A DNA stretch of 64,000 nt from Corella eumyota. Its lineage: Eukaryota > Chordata > Ascidiacea > Phlebobranchia > Corellidae. Both the position numbers and the translations under genes were made by a program. Every line of letters begins with the position of its first letter. Positions within the stretch are counted from its first letter, which is position 1. Location: positions 2,170,001 to 2,234,000 of the forward strand of contig OY720102.1 in NCBI GenBank assembly GCA_963082875.1, given 5' to 3'. Below, one piece after another: positions 12,501-27,500 of this stretch. Below the pieces are notes generated by a model. It was not told where the DNA came from, did no database searches, and worked only from the letters and a program-made list of their open reading frames with translations.

Positions 12501-15500
12501 AGCGGTAACAGCATCCATGCAGAAAACTTGAATAATTTGTCGCAGAGGATCGAACTGAACAACTTCCCCACTTTCCTCAGTGCTTGGCTGAAATGAAATA
12601 TTTTATTAGATTGTATATCATGTTAGTTTTAAACCAAAATTTAAAACACGGAAAAGTCCAAATACAAAACTCACTTATGAATATATAAAAACAATTTAAT
12701 AAATAATTTATAGCTAAAGTTAATAAATAATATTTTTAAATAAATTTTACAATAACTAATTAATATACAGCTTATACAATACAATAACACCATGCTTTAT
12801 AAAACTGCTCGCAAACCTTTTTCATGCTTAACTATATCTTTAATTTGAGTATAAAATGCAAGCTCTTAATTTGCCCGAATCATTACAAAATAAGATATTT
12901 AATTTTTTCATAAATGAAAGTGTGGTTATATTTGGATGAGGCATACTAGTTAGTGTCTATGAATACAGTCATAAAGGCCATATTTGTGATTTTAAAGTGA
13001 TATAAAAATTGATGAGATGTAATTTACTAGCGTGTTTATAAGAGGTATATACATTCATAGCTTAATAGTAGGGATGTGTCGAGCCGAGTGCTCGGGCTCG
13101 TACTCGTGTACGAGCCTAGGCATTTTTAAAGGCTCGGTTTTTGCCGAGCTTTCACGTTAAATTATCCGAGTATTATCAACTAAATTAATTTTTTTCTTCT
13201 CGCTACATTATAATGCAAATCGAACGCCGTCCAGTGTTATAACTTTTTAAATGCAATAGTTTTATAATTCACTGCGAAAAATTCGTCGGTTCACCGATAA
13301 ATATACTAATATATACACATATTAGTATCTCTATGGTTTTATTATATCACGCGAGATATGACGTTGTTATTCAATTATTGTCACGCCGCCAACTAGTGTT
13401 TTTATTGAAAGACTTTTTATTAGTTCAATTTTCTTAAAACCGGTAAAATTTGTTCGGCGTTTCACTGCACGTTTTAACGATTTTAAATCGCTTCTTTAAA
13501 TAAAGCAATATAATCTTAAATTATTTATCTATAGCAAGCTTGCAGCGATATAACATTTAATTCAAATAATTTAAAAAAAAACTTGTAAAAAATCATGTCC
13601 ACAACAAAAAATTTATGTATTTTTTCGGGCATACATTTTACGTTACGTACCGAAAGGTCACTTGGGTATTTATTTTCGCTATTCAAAAGCTCGTATTGCT
13701 CGGCCGAGCTTTTTTAAAATTAAGATGCTTGTACGAGCCGAGCTTTTTACGATTTGTCACATCCCTAAAGCTAAGTGATAATGTAATGTAGGTGACCTTG
13801 TGGCATGTATTATATACCTTTACATAGAGGGAGTTTAACAAGGAATGGGCAAACCTTGTTATCTCATTTTTCACCCAAATATCAGCATAAAGTTCATAAA
13901 ACATTGAAAGTGCTTTGTGCCTTAAATGAAACATGATTAAAATAATTAAACAGATTTAAACTGTTAAATTATTCAAGACCTGCTGTTCAAATCTTATATA
14001 ACACTTCTAAAAGGTCTATCAACACAATATTTTTACCAATAAGAAAACTGGTAACAAAGAAAATCTTAACTTCAAAACTCAAACTTAAGATATACACAAA
14101 AATTTGGACAACTTGGAAAAATGAACATATCCAATTTACAAACACTTAAGACCAACAACAAAACCCAATATCATGCCTATACAACACTGTACACCAAGTT
14201 ACCGCTAATATCTCAATAAGAGCACATTTATCCTGATCCTCAGTTTGTAACCATTTGATCATGTAGTTGTATAAGAAACAATTAGCTACTCTATGCCTGG
14301 TTTATGGGAATAGAAAATTAAAAAACAAACCAATTTAATAATGGCAAAGAAAATATGCTTAGTACTAAACTGTAATTGTCCAAAGCATTCTTAAAAATCA
14401 ATTTTAGCGAAGTATTTTAAATAAAAATTAAATGTACATTAAATTTACTGATGTTACCTAATATTCCTCATAAAATTAAATAATTCCTCATAAAATTAAA
14501 TAATTATTATGAAACTTACATGGGTAGGTTGTATAGTGGGACCATTCTAAAGCATGAGACTACTGCTTGTTTTCTCTGTTTAGTCATCAATTTTTTCCAA
14601 ATTGCTTTGCGAGATGCTATAGGATGATCAACCTAAATAATGAATATATAATCTGGTTATATCCTGTAAAAGACGACGTTTTGTAGTCACAATAAATTAT
14701 TTAATTTTAAAATTTTGCTGACTTTGGATTAGCTATAAAATTCTTTTTGAGTTTATTTTTTTAACTACTTGAGTATTATATTTTAAAAGTAATTTTACTT
14801 ACCAAGTAGAGATAATATTGAACTCTGGATATTTCCAAAAACCAGTCCACCTTTTTTGTTATATCTTCTTCTACATCACTTTCCTTCTACAAAAAATAAA
14901 ACCAATTTACACATTGTCTCAAACTTTTTAAATACTGATTTTAAACAAAGTATATTACCAGAATTCATCAACAAATAAAACCCATTCGTTAGTAATATGT
15001 AACACCATATAAACATACCTTATATGCATAAAAAGCCTTTTTTAAATTTTTCAACACAAATTAAAAAATAAATATTGATATAGTTATGGTTAATTATTTT
15101 ATAAGTAACTACAAAATCTTACCACAGATTGCATTGTTGATGCAATATATTCCTTTATATCCACCTCAGTCTCCCTCTTATAAAACATATTCTTAGCCTC
15201 CTGTAACAACTTGTGATCACCTTCCTTCCCATAACTTAAACCTACTGGTAGAAGTCGTTTCAAGCAAGCTACTATCAAGGATGTGGACGGAGAATAACGA
15301 TCCCCTCTGCGCCTTACTAACCGTTGATTTGACTAAAATTACACACAATAATTAGAAGCTTTTGACTGTCATTTATTTTATGGTAGAAGGTTTAAAAAAG
15401 TAAATTAATATCGGTAATTTTAATTTTTATAAAATATAGACATTAAAACACTCATAGAGAACAGTTTTCTGCCCACAAAAAAAGGGTTAATCTTGAAATG

Positions 15501-18500
15501 TAACCAAAAATACTTTTCCAAATTTTAAAATTTATCAGGTTGAAAAAAGTTTAACAAAACTAACCAACAAAGCTGCAGCATTTGGAGTTGCACTTTTATC
15601 AGCAGTTAATATTCCCATGTTGTCAATTTGGTTCTGGACCACAAAATTCTGCTCCTCACGGCGGAAGTTCTAATATGAAATCAGTAAAAAAGGCATACAT
15701 TTGATTAAAAATAGTAAAATTCTAAATTAAAATAACTACAAGTAAAAAAAAAGCAATTTTTAATGAAGGCAAAATTATAACAAAAAGTGTATTTAATAGA
15801 TTTCTACCAAAATTTTAATGTTCTTATAGAAAAGTGTGCTTAAAGCTAAAATATATAAATTAAATTTAATATACTTTAGTTAAATTTTAACAAGTTATAC
15901 TTACCACTGATTTAGACCAAGTTATAAAAATTTTTGACACAAGTTGAAATAATTCAACAGCATCTTCATCATTATTCTTTATCCAATGAGACCTTTAAAC
16001 AGTTATATTTGTATTTATTTCCATTTAACATATAAAACATTTATTGACAATGTTTGTTTAATTCTTACTTGCTGAGGTCAATATATCGCACAAGTAGAGG
16101 ATAATAAGCATACAAGTCCCTGGTTATGATGTCATAATCCTCCAACATCATTAGCTCTAGATCTGATACATCGGTCACTCTATTGTCATATTTGACCTGT
16201 GATAATTTAATCAAAGTTAGTAAATTTTATAAATTTATCTTGTTGTAGAAGGCCACTGTTTTGGTCCATTTACAAAGTAATATACAAGGGTCTTAAGTCA
16301 ATTAGATTATACCACCACATTAAAGACAACAAAATAATTTTAATACAAGAAAGTATGATAAATATATGATGTAGAAAGAAATTAAAATGATAATAAAGTG
16401 AAAAAAGAGATAAAAAGTGAGACTTACAATTTCAAGCAAATCATTGTAAGTGCCTAGGTGACCAGCAAGCTGTAATGAAAGGTTAATGACAAAGTGAAAC
16501 AAAATGCAAGAAAGTGAAAAGATTAAGGTGAAATAAAGAACTTGTTAGTAAGAATGTTACCCTATATTTTCAATACTCTTTCTAACTTCCCAATATTACC
16601 ATAATATTTTATTAATATAGCTCTTTGGTGGTTTTTTATCAAAAAAATTTGTGCCTAATGAACTTCACATTAACTACTTAACCAGCACTGCAGCCCCATA
16701 CCAATTATTTAAATTTGAAATACCTAAGTGATGTTATATGTAGATATGATAAAGGCAAGCAGATTAGATTTAGTTTATTACCTGTTCTTCTAAGTTCCTG
16801 GTTTGATTTATTTTCTTTAAAGTTTTACGAAGAATTGGAAGAAAATGAGATCTTAGAATTCCTAAATCACTTTTCACCATAATGGGTTGAACTGAAACTA
16901 GATTAAACATTTAAATACTTTATTTAAAAAAAATAAGAGTTGTACAATTTTAATTTTATAAGAAAAATAGTAATTTACCTATTGACTTACACTATTTAAA
17001 GCAAATTTAGTGATTTTAATCCATGTATAATGTAACCTATTTAAAGCTTTTAAAAAATTACCATTTGTGGTGTGTTGGTAAATTGGGCAAATAAAAGATA
17101 AGAATTGTGGCTATATTATGGCAATTAAAATTCTGACTGTATGGCAGGCTATAAACTAGTAGTATTGTAAATTTATATAAAAAAATAGTAAAAACATATT
17201 ATTACCAGCAACCCTTTTCATCCAATCAGCTTCATCTGTTCCCAGATTATTATGAATTAGCCTCAAAACATTAGAAAGAACATTTGTGAGAGTTTCATTT
17301 GAAACAATTGTACAACATCCAGTAGCTAGTTCGTGATCAGGTAGAATGGATAAATTTTGGGTGGAAATTTGTTTGTTTTTGTTGAAATAATCAGGTCCAT
17401 CTTCAAGCCAGCTTGGTAGGTAACTGTGAATTAAAACAAAAAATTAAAGTACTAAGTAATATATATGTGTTGCAAACACCTTATTTAAGTGTAGATCAAC
17501 ATAACAGCCTAATCATCTATTATAAGCAATACAAGTTTTAAACAGAATGTTTTATAGGTTATTATAGCATTCAAAAATGACTTTTTATCACATTTAAATT
17601 GGTAAATGTAAACTAAAAATCCAAGTTTTAGCAAGCTTATTGCATTACAAACTAACCCCAAATTAGACTTCTTTTACTACATTGTTTACCTGCAAATCAT
17701 AGGTAATATGATGTCTATCATCTCAGGAGCATCTTCATATTTAGCTCCAGAGTCAGCAAGGTTGCCGATATCCTCCAACAAAGTATTTAAAGTGGGTAAC
17801 AAGGGAGTCAGATTGTCCAGGTTGGAAGGCAAACCAAGTACTTTAAACATTAATATAAGAAGTTATTTAAAAAATTTATAAAAGAAAAAAATTTGTATAA
17901 TTTAACAAAAACTTAAATTTATAAATACAAACATATTTCATTACTTGTAACACTATTTATCCTTAGTGAATTAAAGACATTTGTGCAAAGACTTTTTAGT
18001 ATGGTTTTTAGAAAACCTTTTGTTACCAAATAATATTATTTTCAAACTTACATTTTCTGTCCTTAATGCTTAATATGTTGTAGATAGAATATTGGTTGAA
18101 TTTATTTAATTCTGGTTCCAAAAAAGAAACTGGAAAAGCGCTTGAAAAAGCAGCCAAGCATTCTCCTACAACTGATCTGTGCCTAAAATTAAATATTTTA
18201 AAAAGTTATCAGTTTATTAATTAAATCTTTAAGTAGTAGTGTCAATAAAATTTTAATAGTTGGCCATGCAATGTGTTAAGTTAATAAGTAAAGGTATGTT
18301 TAAACCATTTTACAGTTTTTTAAAAGAGCAACCAATTTTCAACGATTACAAAATCACCCTATTTTACAAGGTTATCATAAAGTAACATTCGTTAAGTCAT
18401 TACAGTACCATGTCACCTTTATTAATTTTTAGTGTTATTAACCTGACTTACCTCATATTAGAATTTGTTTATTACTACATAAAGAATACAATATAAATCA

Positions 18501-21500
18501 GGAGTATATACATTTGCCTACTTACTCTTACAGAATTATGTTCTTATAAAATTACTTAGTTTAAGTTAGTTAAGCCTACATGCAACTTACTCATCAAATA
18601 TTTTGGCAGTAATTTGAACAGAAAGATCAGCAACTCCATCCTTTCTTAAACTGTTAATTTCATGGATTAATAAACAACATGCAATAAGCTATCATGCAAA
18701 AGCATGATGAGCTGATTTAAACACTATAACTATAAATATTTCTATGCTTCTATAGCTGGCACAAGGCTTATAAGATTAATAAAAAACAATATTTTGATAT
18801 ATTTAAGAAAGTACGCTTTATACTAAGCTAATTTAATATTTAGAGAATTGAACATTAAGTGTATGTATTATGTACAAATATATTCAAAAATATGAAGGTT
18901 TATTACTAACCTATTTACAGAGTTTAAATAATTAGTTGTTTAGTTTAAAATACCTCATAATAAGATCTTCTTTCCCTGTACCAAGTCTATAAAGTCCATT
19001 TAAAATCTTGTAACAAGAAACCTGAATTTCATCAACTAAAAAAATAGAATGTTATCAGATTATCCTTGATAAAGCCAAGTTAACAACCAAGGTATTTTAT
19101 CTTACTATAGATCTAGTTTTATAGCATTCACATGTAATTGTTTTTAATTAATATATATACTATGTTTTTGACTACACCAATATGGACACCAGCAAAATTA
19201 AAATACCAAAGGCCCATAGTCAAAGGGTTCACATTTAACCTTTCTGTTACCTAGGTTATTGAAAGAAGTTTAAAACCAACCTAATAAATCTTTTCCAAAA
19301 TGATGAGAACCCAAATGTGAGAAAATAGTTGTAAGAACTGGTAACAAACAATTAGTGACGTAACTTGATTCATTTGATCCAATTATCATCTTACTTAACT
19401 GCTTGATTTTGCCACTGAATAAAAAAAAACAATAAATTTTTGGTTAAATTTAATGGCAATATTAACAACATGTATTTATATATGTCCGATTTATAAGCCT
19501 ACAAAATAAATAAAACTGCCATTGGCGGTGCACAAGAAAATTAGCGTTGGCAAATATTGATTAACAGTTGCGACCATAATACAACAATTTAAAACCATAG
19601 GGCAGGCCATCAACAAATGTATAACAGAATAGAAAATAATAAAAAGTTTTAAAATCACATTTACCTCAGTTCACCACATATAAAAAGAGTTTAAATGTAT
19701 AAATACCTTTGGATATGATCCAACATTGTATTTAAGTCCTCAGCAGAATTACTAAAAAAGGTCATTAAAGCTTGCTTAACATCCTCATTGTGACTTGATT
19801 TCATCAAAGTTCTAAAGAAAATAAATTGAATATATCATAACACAGCATAATTTTAATTTGTTTACCCATTAACAAACTCTTAATTCTTAGCCTAAACATT
19901 GGTTAACTTTTATATTATAGATTAAACTTACGAGGCATCTAAGCATCTTGCCAGAACTTCAAGGCTGGAAATTGCTGATCTAGCATCGACCCCTTTAATA
20001 TAAACATAACTTTAGTTTGTTGCAAGTTTGAAAATATAGATTTTATAAGGTAAAATTGATCTTACCAAATAATGAAATTCGTTGTCTTACTAGCAGTGCC
20101 ATCTTGCAAAACAACCTACACAAATAAAAATATGAATATTTTAAATAATGTTAATTTAATACTATTCAAAGTATTTATTCAAAGTCATCAAATTTAGACA
20201 AAAGCCCAAAGACGCTTTGACTATAACACCAACTGCTACAGTTTTATTTTCAAAGACAAAATAGCAAAAGTGCTTTAATTTTAGTTTTTAAATGTCAGAG
20301 CATTATTATAAAATTAACTCACATTGCCACAGCTTCTCTTTCCTTGTTGGATGCAGTTGCCATCCCTTCATTAACATTCCCACTCATTGGAACATAATAT
20401 ATTTCCTGGGTTTTAAAGTAGGATTCTATAAACGGCATTGCCACCTAAAAATAGCAAAGTAATTTTAATATTAACATAGCTTAACATGTAATTACTTACT
20501 TTTTAAGCTTACCTTTTAAAAATTCTTGGAATTTAATTAAGTTAAGTCAAAATGCATATGCAGTATTTAAATGTAGATTTACTATTAAACTTGTTGGTTT
20601 AAATTGAATCAGTTGTCTTAAAAGTCAACCCAAATATTTACCTTTGCAAAGAACTTCATGTCATCACAAGGCATTGATGTTGAATTATTGTTAGAATGTT
20701 GTCTCATATGAGCTCCTAACAACATTCGTTCGTGCCTTCGTGTTCTCATTCCTTCCACAGCTTGGGACATTGAGTTTACATATATCATTGCCTTGAATAT
20801 AATGCAATGTTAAAGAAAATAGTTTAACTGTACTGTATATAACATACAATATATAAAATAAAAAGAAGAATATCTGCCCTTTGTGGTGCTAGGTTAAGTT
20901 TTCCAGGCAAATATTAAAAATGTTATTTGTACTTTTTTATTTTAAAAAGTACAAAATGTGATTTTTTGTCCGTATTATTTCTATTTTATTTTGAAGTAAC
21001 TTTTAATTCACCTTGTCTACATAATGAAGAAGTCTTGTTATTAAAATTGAGGAAAATCTTTTCTCGACTGAGGATTTTATTTCTGATTCGTCTTTTTCCT
21101 CTTTCTCCAGAACATAATTGTTAAACTAAAATAAATACCAGTATTGGAACTAAGTTTTCAACTAAATTTAGATTTTTTTAAACACTATTCGTGTTATACT
21201 AACAAAGTTTTCATATTAAAAAATCATTTAAAATTAAATGATGTTAATTTAAAATAAAGTTTAGTGGACAATATTTATGACCAATTTATAGGTCTAAACC
21301 AATTTATAGGGCCCCCCAAACAGTCCATTGTTTTAAGTGAATAAATTATTGCTGGCAAATATCAGTTATATTGACAATTAAAATCTTGACCATACGGCAA
21401 CTCGTACTACTAAAAATTAAAAAATATATCAATATTTCATGGTACCTGGAAAAATTTTAGCAGGTCATAAGCTTTATTTCTATCCTTCTCCTTTTCCTTA

Positions 21501-24500
21501 GCTGTCAATCTATCATATGGAACTAGCATTGCATTCTGTGCAGCGTTGGGTTGGGGTACCGGATTACCAGCAGCTAAGGCTGCAGCTACTTTTGTTTCAT
21601 TCTCAAGAATTTTTTTACGTGCCCAAACCAGGTGGAAATTTTCCGCCAACATTTCAGCTGTTGTGGTCATCTCTCTGCTTAAGGAAACTCCAGAAAGGTC
21701 GTAGGGTCTGGGGGAGTAACCGTGGGGTGATTCAGAAGCAATTCCATTCTAGAACAAAAAAAAATTATTAATTTTACAGTATTTTGCTTATTTAGTACAA
21801 AACCAATATTTTTAAATTACAACAAAAAAGAAATAATTTAAATTTATTATCATTTTTAAACATTTGTAAAGGCAAAATTTAGAATGTTGTATCAAGTTAA
21901 AGTAAGATGTAAAATAAATATATTGCAATACAAACCCTATTACAATAGATCACACAATCTTTAATGTGTGTGCTTATGTGGTTAACTTACCATGGTATTT
22001 TGTGAATTACACCTAACTTTAGTAGTTTGTTGGTTGAATGTCTCAGTAGTTTCCTTGGCCTTCTTTATATTCCAACCCCAAGCAAACATTGCTTTTAACC
22101 CTTCCCTTACTGTAGGTCTGTACACATCTTTTTCCTGTTGCAAAAAAAAAACTGTATTGGTTTAAAGGCTCCAAATGGGCATTACAAATTTTTGAATATG
22201 GGTTTTATGCTTTTTTTTTTTTAATCACATTTTTTAACCAAAGGTTTAAGCAAAGTCAACATATTTACAATTTCCAGTCTTGTAAAACCATGTTTAATTT
22301 ATTGACCCACAAAATAAAAAATATGGTATTTGTGGTAAATAAGTAAAATTGGTTATTATAAGTTAAGAGTTGCGACTATATTATGACAATTAAAATTTCA
22401 AAAGTATGGACTATCAATTGTAGAGCAAAAAAATCACTAAGAAAAACAAATTTTATTTTACTGACCCTATCAGTTAGAAGTCTGTAAGGTTTAAGCATAG
22501 GATGTTGTTTAGTTTGATCAACATATTGAGAACCAAAAGTCCACCCAGAATTAAATCTTTCAAGGGCCCAAGTATCATGCCATTGCTCCGAGTATTTATT
22601 CACAAATGTCTCCAGCTTGTCAGGAATTATTATCCTAAAAAAGATTATTTTAAAAGCATGTTTCAATTTGTTTTTAATTATTTTATCAACTTTTAGAATA
22701 TTAAAAGGCTGCCTTTACAACATTAACATATAGTAACTGTCCTCAACCCAACTAAGTGTTAGTAAAGTCATCTATCTCCTTACTTTAGGCTTTACAATAC
22801 AATTGCTATAGAGAACTAACCTAGAACCTTATGTGGTGATGCCCAGGTATTTTAAGCATTCTGCACCAAAACTTTAAAAAGCATCTTTCAATAACTTGTT
22901 TACTTTAGTTTCATGTTAACATTTTCAAAAACAAATCAGTACATTTTAGACACACTTACCCTTTGGTATTAACAGGATTCGGCACAAAATTACCATCACT
23001 GTCCAATGAAGGTTGTTGATGTAGTTTATCTAATGCAGGGGACAAAGCATAATCAGCAGGTAATGCATTTGCAATGGAGCATAAACATGGTAAAACTTTT
23101 GAAAAAAGGTCTTGACTGTAGGTCTAAAAAAAATCTATATTAATATAACCTGCCCAAATTTATTGATAAAATAAGTTTTTTTAAGTGTTAACGTTAAACC
23201 TGTTTGGCTAGTGACTCAAATATTCCCCAATATAAAACCATTGTTAGATGCTTCTCTTCATCAGTAGCTATACCAAACTCAAAGCTACCATCGTGTAGGT
23301 AATAATATTTCCAACATCTTGTGTAATGTTTGGTCAATAGCTAAAATAAAATATGAAAATAAATAACATTTAGCAAAGTTTAGTAACCAGAACTCAGGCC
23401 TTGTTCCAAAGTTACTATTTACAAGTCTTAAGATTACTTTTTTAGTTAGATAGATAGTTGGCATGATGATACTGTTTACTAAACAATTGTTTTAAAAAAG
23501 AAATATGATAACGGAAAGACACTTTTAGCTAAAATCAGTTTAAGAAACATCGTCTTTATTTTAAAAGTATTTACCCTTATTGGTACAAGTGTTTCTTCAG
23601 TAAGTGCTGGAACATCAAAAGTCAATTTTCTTAACAAACTTTGCAGCAAAGATGGCCTCAATACACTAAAAAATAGATACCAAATTAATATATGTAAAAA
23701 TATACTTAACCTACCTATATAACCATTTTTTAAATTATCATATGATAAACTCTTAATGTATATGTTATTAAAAGATTAAGCTTACCCTGCCACAGCATCT
23801 AAGCAGTCACTGATCATTTCTTTTTGTGCTTTGGTTAATGCTCTAGCACGAGACATCCTATAAATTGTGTGCAATATTTGATCAAGTAGCACAACTCTAT
23901 GCTGACAATGTTCCAATAAATCCACATGTTTAACTATCAGTGGTAGAGCACTGTAGCACATATATCTGTTCAATGCTAGCGCCATATCAGTAGAGTTCAA
24001 AGCAGGCTGAAAAATAAAAAAAATAACAAAATAAGTATAAAGTATTTTTTGTCCTTTTTATTCTTGATGTCAAAAATTGGCCTTGCAGTCTAAACAAAAC
24101 CTAAGTCCAGACTTGAACTGTCTTTTTTAAATGGTTTTTAATACCATGGGTCCAGTATACTAGGTAATTAATAAACTATTGTCTATTTAGGTAAGGCAAA
24201 AATACAGGGCAAAATTGACCCCTTATTAGGCTTTATATGTAAATTCTTAATTATAAAACTTCTAAAAAAAAGATTTACTGTGTCCAGTTGCGCTGCAGCT
24301 TTCATATCTGTTAGAATACTTGATTCCAATATTCTAACAAGTAATTGTGGTTCTTCAATCCCATAAACTCTCTCAAGAAACAAAATCATTGAAGATTTAT
24401 GATCTGGGGTGAATGAGGCTGAAAGATCAGGCTCGCGAATATGACTTGAACCCTCTAAAATATTAAAACAAATTGTTTTTTACAAAAATAAAAACATCCA

Positions 24501-27500
24501 AAATTTTTAATTCATTAATAGTAATAAAACTTGCCTGTTTGTTAAATGATTGTTGGAGAAATTATTTTACTGCTAAGTTTTAAATTCTTATAGTAAGTTG
24601 TACATAACTATATAATATTGGTTTAAATACAAAAAATAATGAATTTTACCTCTCTCCAGTCTGGGTAGTTCAAAGGGTAAACTAATCACTCCAATGAGGT
24701 CTTCCAATGGCACTAAGCTCTTCAGAATACTTCGAATTCTAACCGCTTCACTCTTACCCTGTTGTAATAAAGCAATTTATCTTAAAAGAAATAGTTAACA
24801 TGTTAAATCCAATATAAAATTTGCAGCAAGCTTTCGATATTTATGCTATATATGCCCAATGCCTTTTTTTCCTTATGTTCGTAGAACATTAGATCATATT
24901 TAGCTTTATATTTACATCTAACAGGGTCTTAATATTACGGTTATATTATTAACCTGTAGTATGAGATTTTGTTCTGGGGCACATCTACCCAACAACCCAA
25001 TAAGTGCAGAGTAGAAAGCTAGTATACTAAATCCCATATGAACTTCATCTCCGTCTGTGTCATCACAACCATATCTAAATTTAATTTAAAAAATTTGTTC
25101 AACATAAACTTAATGTCAACTTGATGTTATATATAGCCTTGTCATTGTCATTTTTTTACTTGTGTTAGGAAACCTCACTACAATACATACTTTTAGATGT
25201 ATTAAAAACTTTTAAAAATCAAAAATCGCAAAACTTATATATTAGAACTTAAATCATAAAAATTTTTGTTAAAAATATATGTAAGTATCATAAACTAAGG
25301 GCATTTAACTACTATTACATTACTACAGTATCTAAGCACAATACAAGCAAAGCTGTATATTTATGATAATAGGATTTTGAGTAAAATTTTTTTTTGGTTA
25401 TCATAATCTTACTGTCTTCTGAAAACGTTGACGTCTGGTCCATCTCTCGCAGGGTCACGACAAATAAGAAGAGCCTCCGTAACTGCTGACAACAACCCCT
25501 GACCTCCCTCACCCCTTAAACTTGGACCCAAACACTCTGGTCTTCTGATGAGAAGTCGGACAACAAGATTGGCATTTTCTTCAACACTTTCACCTGAAGA
25601 AACATTTTTAATTAAATTCACTATTGTAAATAACAAAACTATTTTTTTTCACTAACGCTTATTTTGTAACTTGGACATAAAAAAGCCTCTTACTTAGTGA
25701 AATCTGTAATTTGAAGTTAATTTGTAACTTTTGCCCTAACTATTCAATAATTAGCTTTTTAATAAGCTGCAAATTTTGCCTTAAGTTTTTAACAAATGTT
25801 TGCAAAGCAGTCTTACCAGTGACAAAAACTGTATGTTTAAGAAAATCCAAATATCTTTCTCCTTCCACTGGATTCCAACCAATATCAGGATAACCTTTCC
25901 TCAGTAAAATATTACAACTTTGTAGACCACAAGTACCTAGGTTTTCAACCAACTAAATTAAAAAAATGTATATAAGTCACATTGTAGAATGAATAAAAAT
26001 GATATCTTCTGGGTTGAGAGGTTATAAATTTTATATTGCTAGTTATAATTTTCCTTAATTAAGTAAAACAATATTACAAAAATACTCTAAAAAGCATCTC
26101 AAAACTTTAACTGATATATAAACAGTTTTAATCCTATCTTTAAATATTTGTTAAATTGATTTCCATGAATTTTAGACACAAATATATGAAGTAAACCTTT
26201 TCTAGGTTAGATTCCTCTAAAGCAAGTACAAGCTCGTTGTTGTCCATCACTGAAGCTGCAGCAACATCTAGTGGGGTGGATCCTCTCATTGAGGGTGAAG
26301 CTAAAAACAACTAATTATTACAAGTTAACTAATGAATATTACATCTAAATATAATGGAGCAGTGGACCATGTATGTCCAATCTATAGGTCTACAAAATAA
26401 ATAAAACTGCTGTTTGTGGCGCTCAAATAACTTATCCTCAGCAAATATTAGTTGAAAGTTGGGACTATATTACAACAGTTAAAATTCAGACTGTGGCTAT
26501 TGCATAGTTTATATAACAATTTGCTATTACTGATTATAATTATATTAAATTTAACAAAGGCAAGTTTAGCTTATAAGTAGTACTTTACATAAAACAACAT
26601 ATAAATGCAATATTTAAAGTAACATTTACAAGAAATAAAAAATAATTAAAAATATTACCAAGTCCAACTGAAGCATGCTCCAATAAAAATCCCAAATGTT
26701 CAAACATAGCTCCTTGATTCAATCGACTGATTCGACAAAAATAACAAAGAAATCTGCAACAAGCAGCCACCATCCTTGGAAACTGAACTTCTTGACCTTA
26801 ATATAAAATGAGATTGTTATTGTAAGGTTAAAATATTTAAAAATTATCACAAATTTATAAGTGTAAAAATGTATAGGAATGAACTATAACAAAAACTCCT
26901 CCAAACAAAAGTTGTAAATACTAAACCCCAAACTGTTTAGCTAAAAGTATTAGGGTACTTTACGGTATTACATAAATAATATTTGTCATAAATATCTTTC
27001 CATAAAAAGGTCAAAAAAAGATTTGTCTTTTTAGCAGTAAAAAGTAAATGTATATGTATATACTAATAGTATAGGCTTAACTATTATATATAGTATAAAC
27101 TTAAGGCATATATGATATAGGCTTAAATATCCAACCAATAAAAAAGTGAGACAAGAATATGTCTTTCTATCTGTAAAAAAGTATTTACTCTTTAATAAAT
27201 AGTGTTTACCTTCTTCATCTTCATCTCCTAACACACTGACCATAATTTCCATGACAGTTTCGTGCATGTATAAAATCCTCATTAAATTTGGATGTTGGTA
27301 AAACACCTTGTTGTTCATTAATTTACTAAAAATTTAAAAAATAAAATTAACTCAAGATTTTTTAGCATTTTTAATTTAAATTATCCATAGTATAAATTAA
27401 CTGGCAGTGTAGTATAGTAGTCACAACACTTGGCATCACCACATGAGGTCCTGGATTCGATTCCCACTGCACTTATGCTGTCCCCCTTGGGTAGGGCACT

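Larger units (their letters stand above)
10083..21125 (-). other. RYR: RyR exons 66-95: bridging solenoid and RIH-associated region (aa 2927-4057)
   Basis: Exons: 21012-21125, 20642-20791, 20323-20444, 20066-20115, 19932-19992, 19707-19811, 19281-19414, 18954-19035, 18591-18650, 18052-18182, 17690-17840, 17206-17423, 16782-16897, 16428-16469, 16069-16196, 15905-15992, 15565-15669, 15123-15332, 14803-14886, 14520-14632, 14203-14296, 12496-12587, 12218-12338, 11953-12132, 11569-11645, 11358-11434, 11067-11147, 10684-10829, 10472-10543, 10083-10272. Landmarks are [89 protein letters not shown] and [20 protein letters not shown]. The segment aligns end to end with the vertebrate receptor; exon 79 is only 42 bp. 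Confidence 0.91.

Noticed and set aside
13818-13922. Exon-like open stretch ([19 protein letters not shown]) with acceptor and GTATAT donor in RyR intron 86
   Set aside because: Its only open frame does not match the phase-0 end of exon 86, and it has no counterpart in other ryanodine receptors. It may be chance beside the MITE-like element.
25315-25412. Continuation of the exon 55 frame past 25413
   Set aside because: A GTAAGA donor ends the exon, and the next exon (24954-25074) restores homology in phase.
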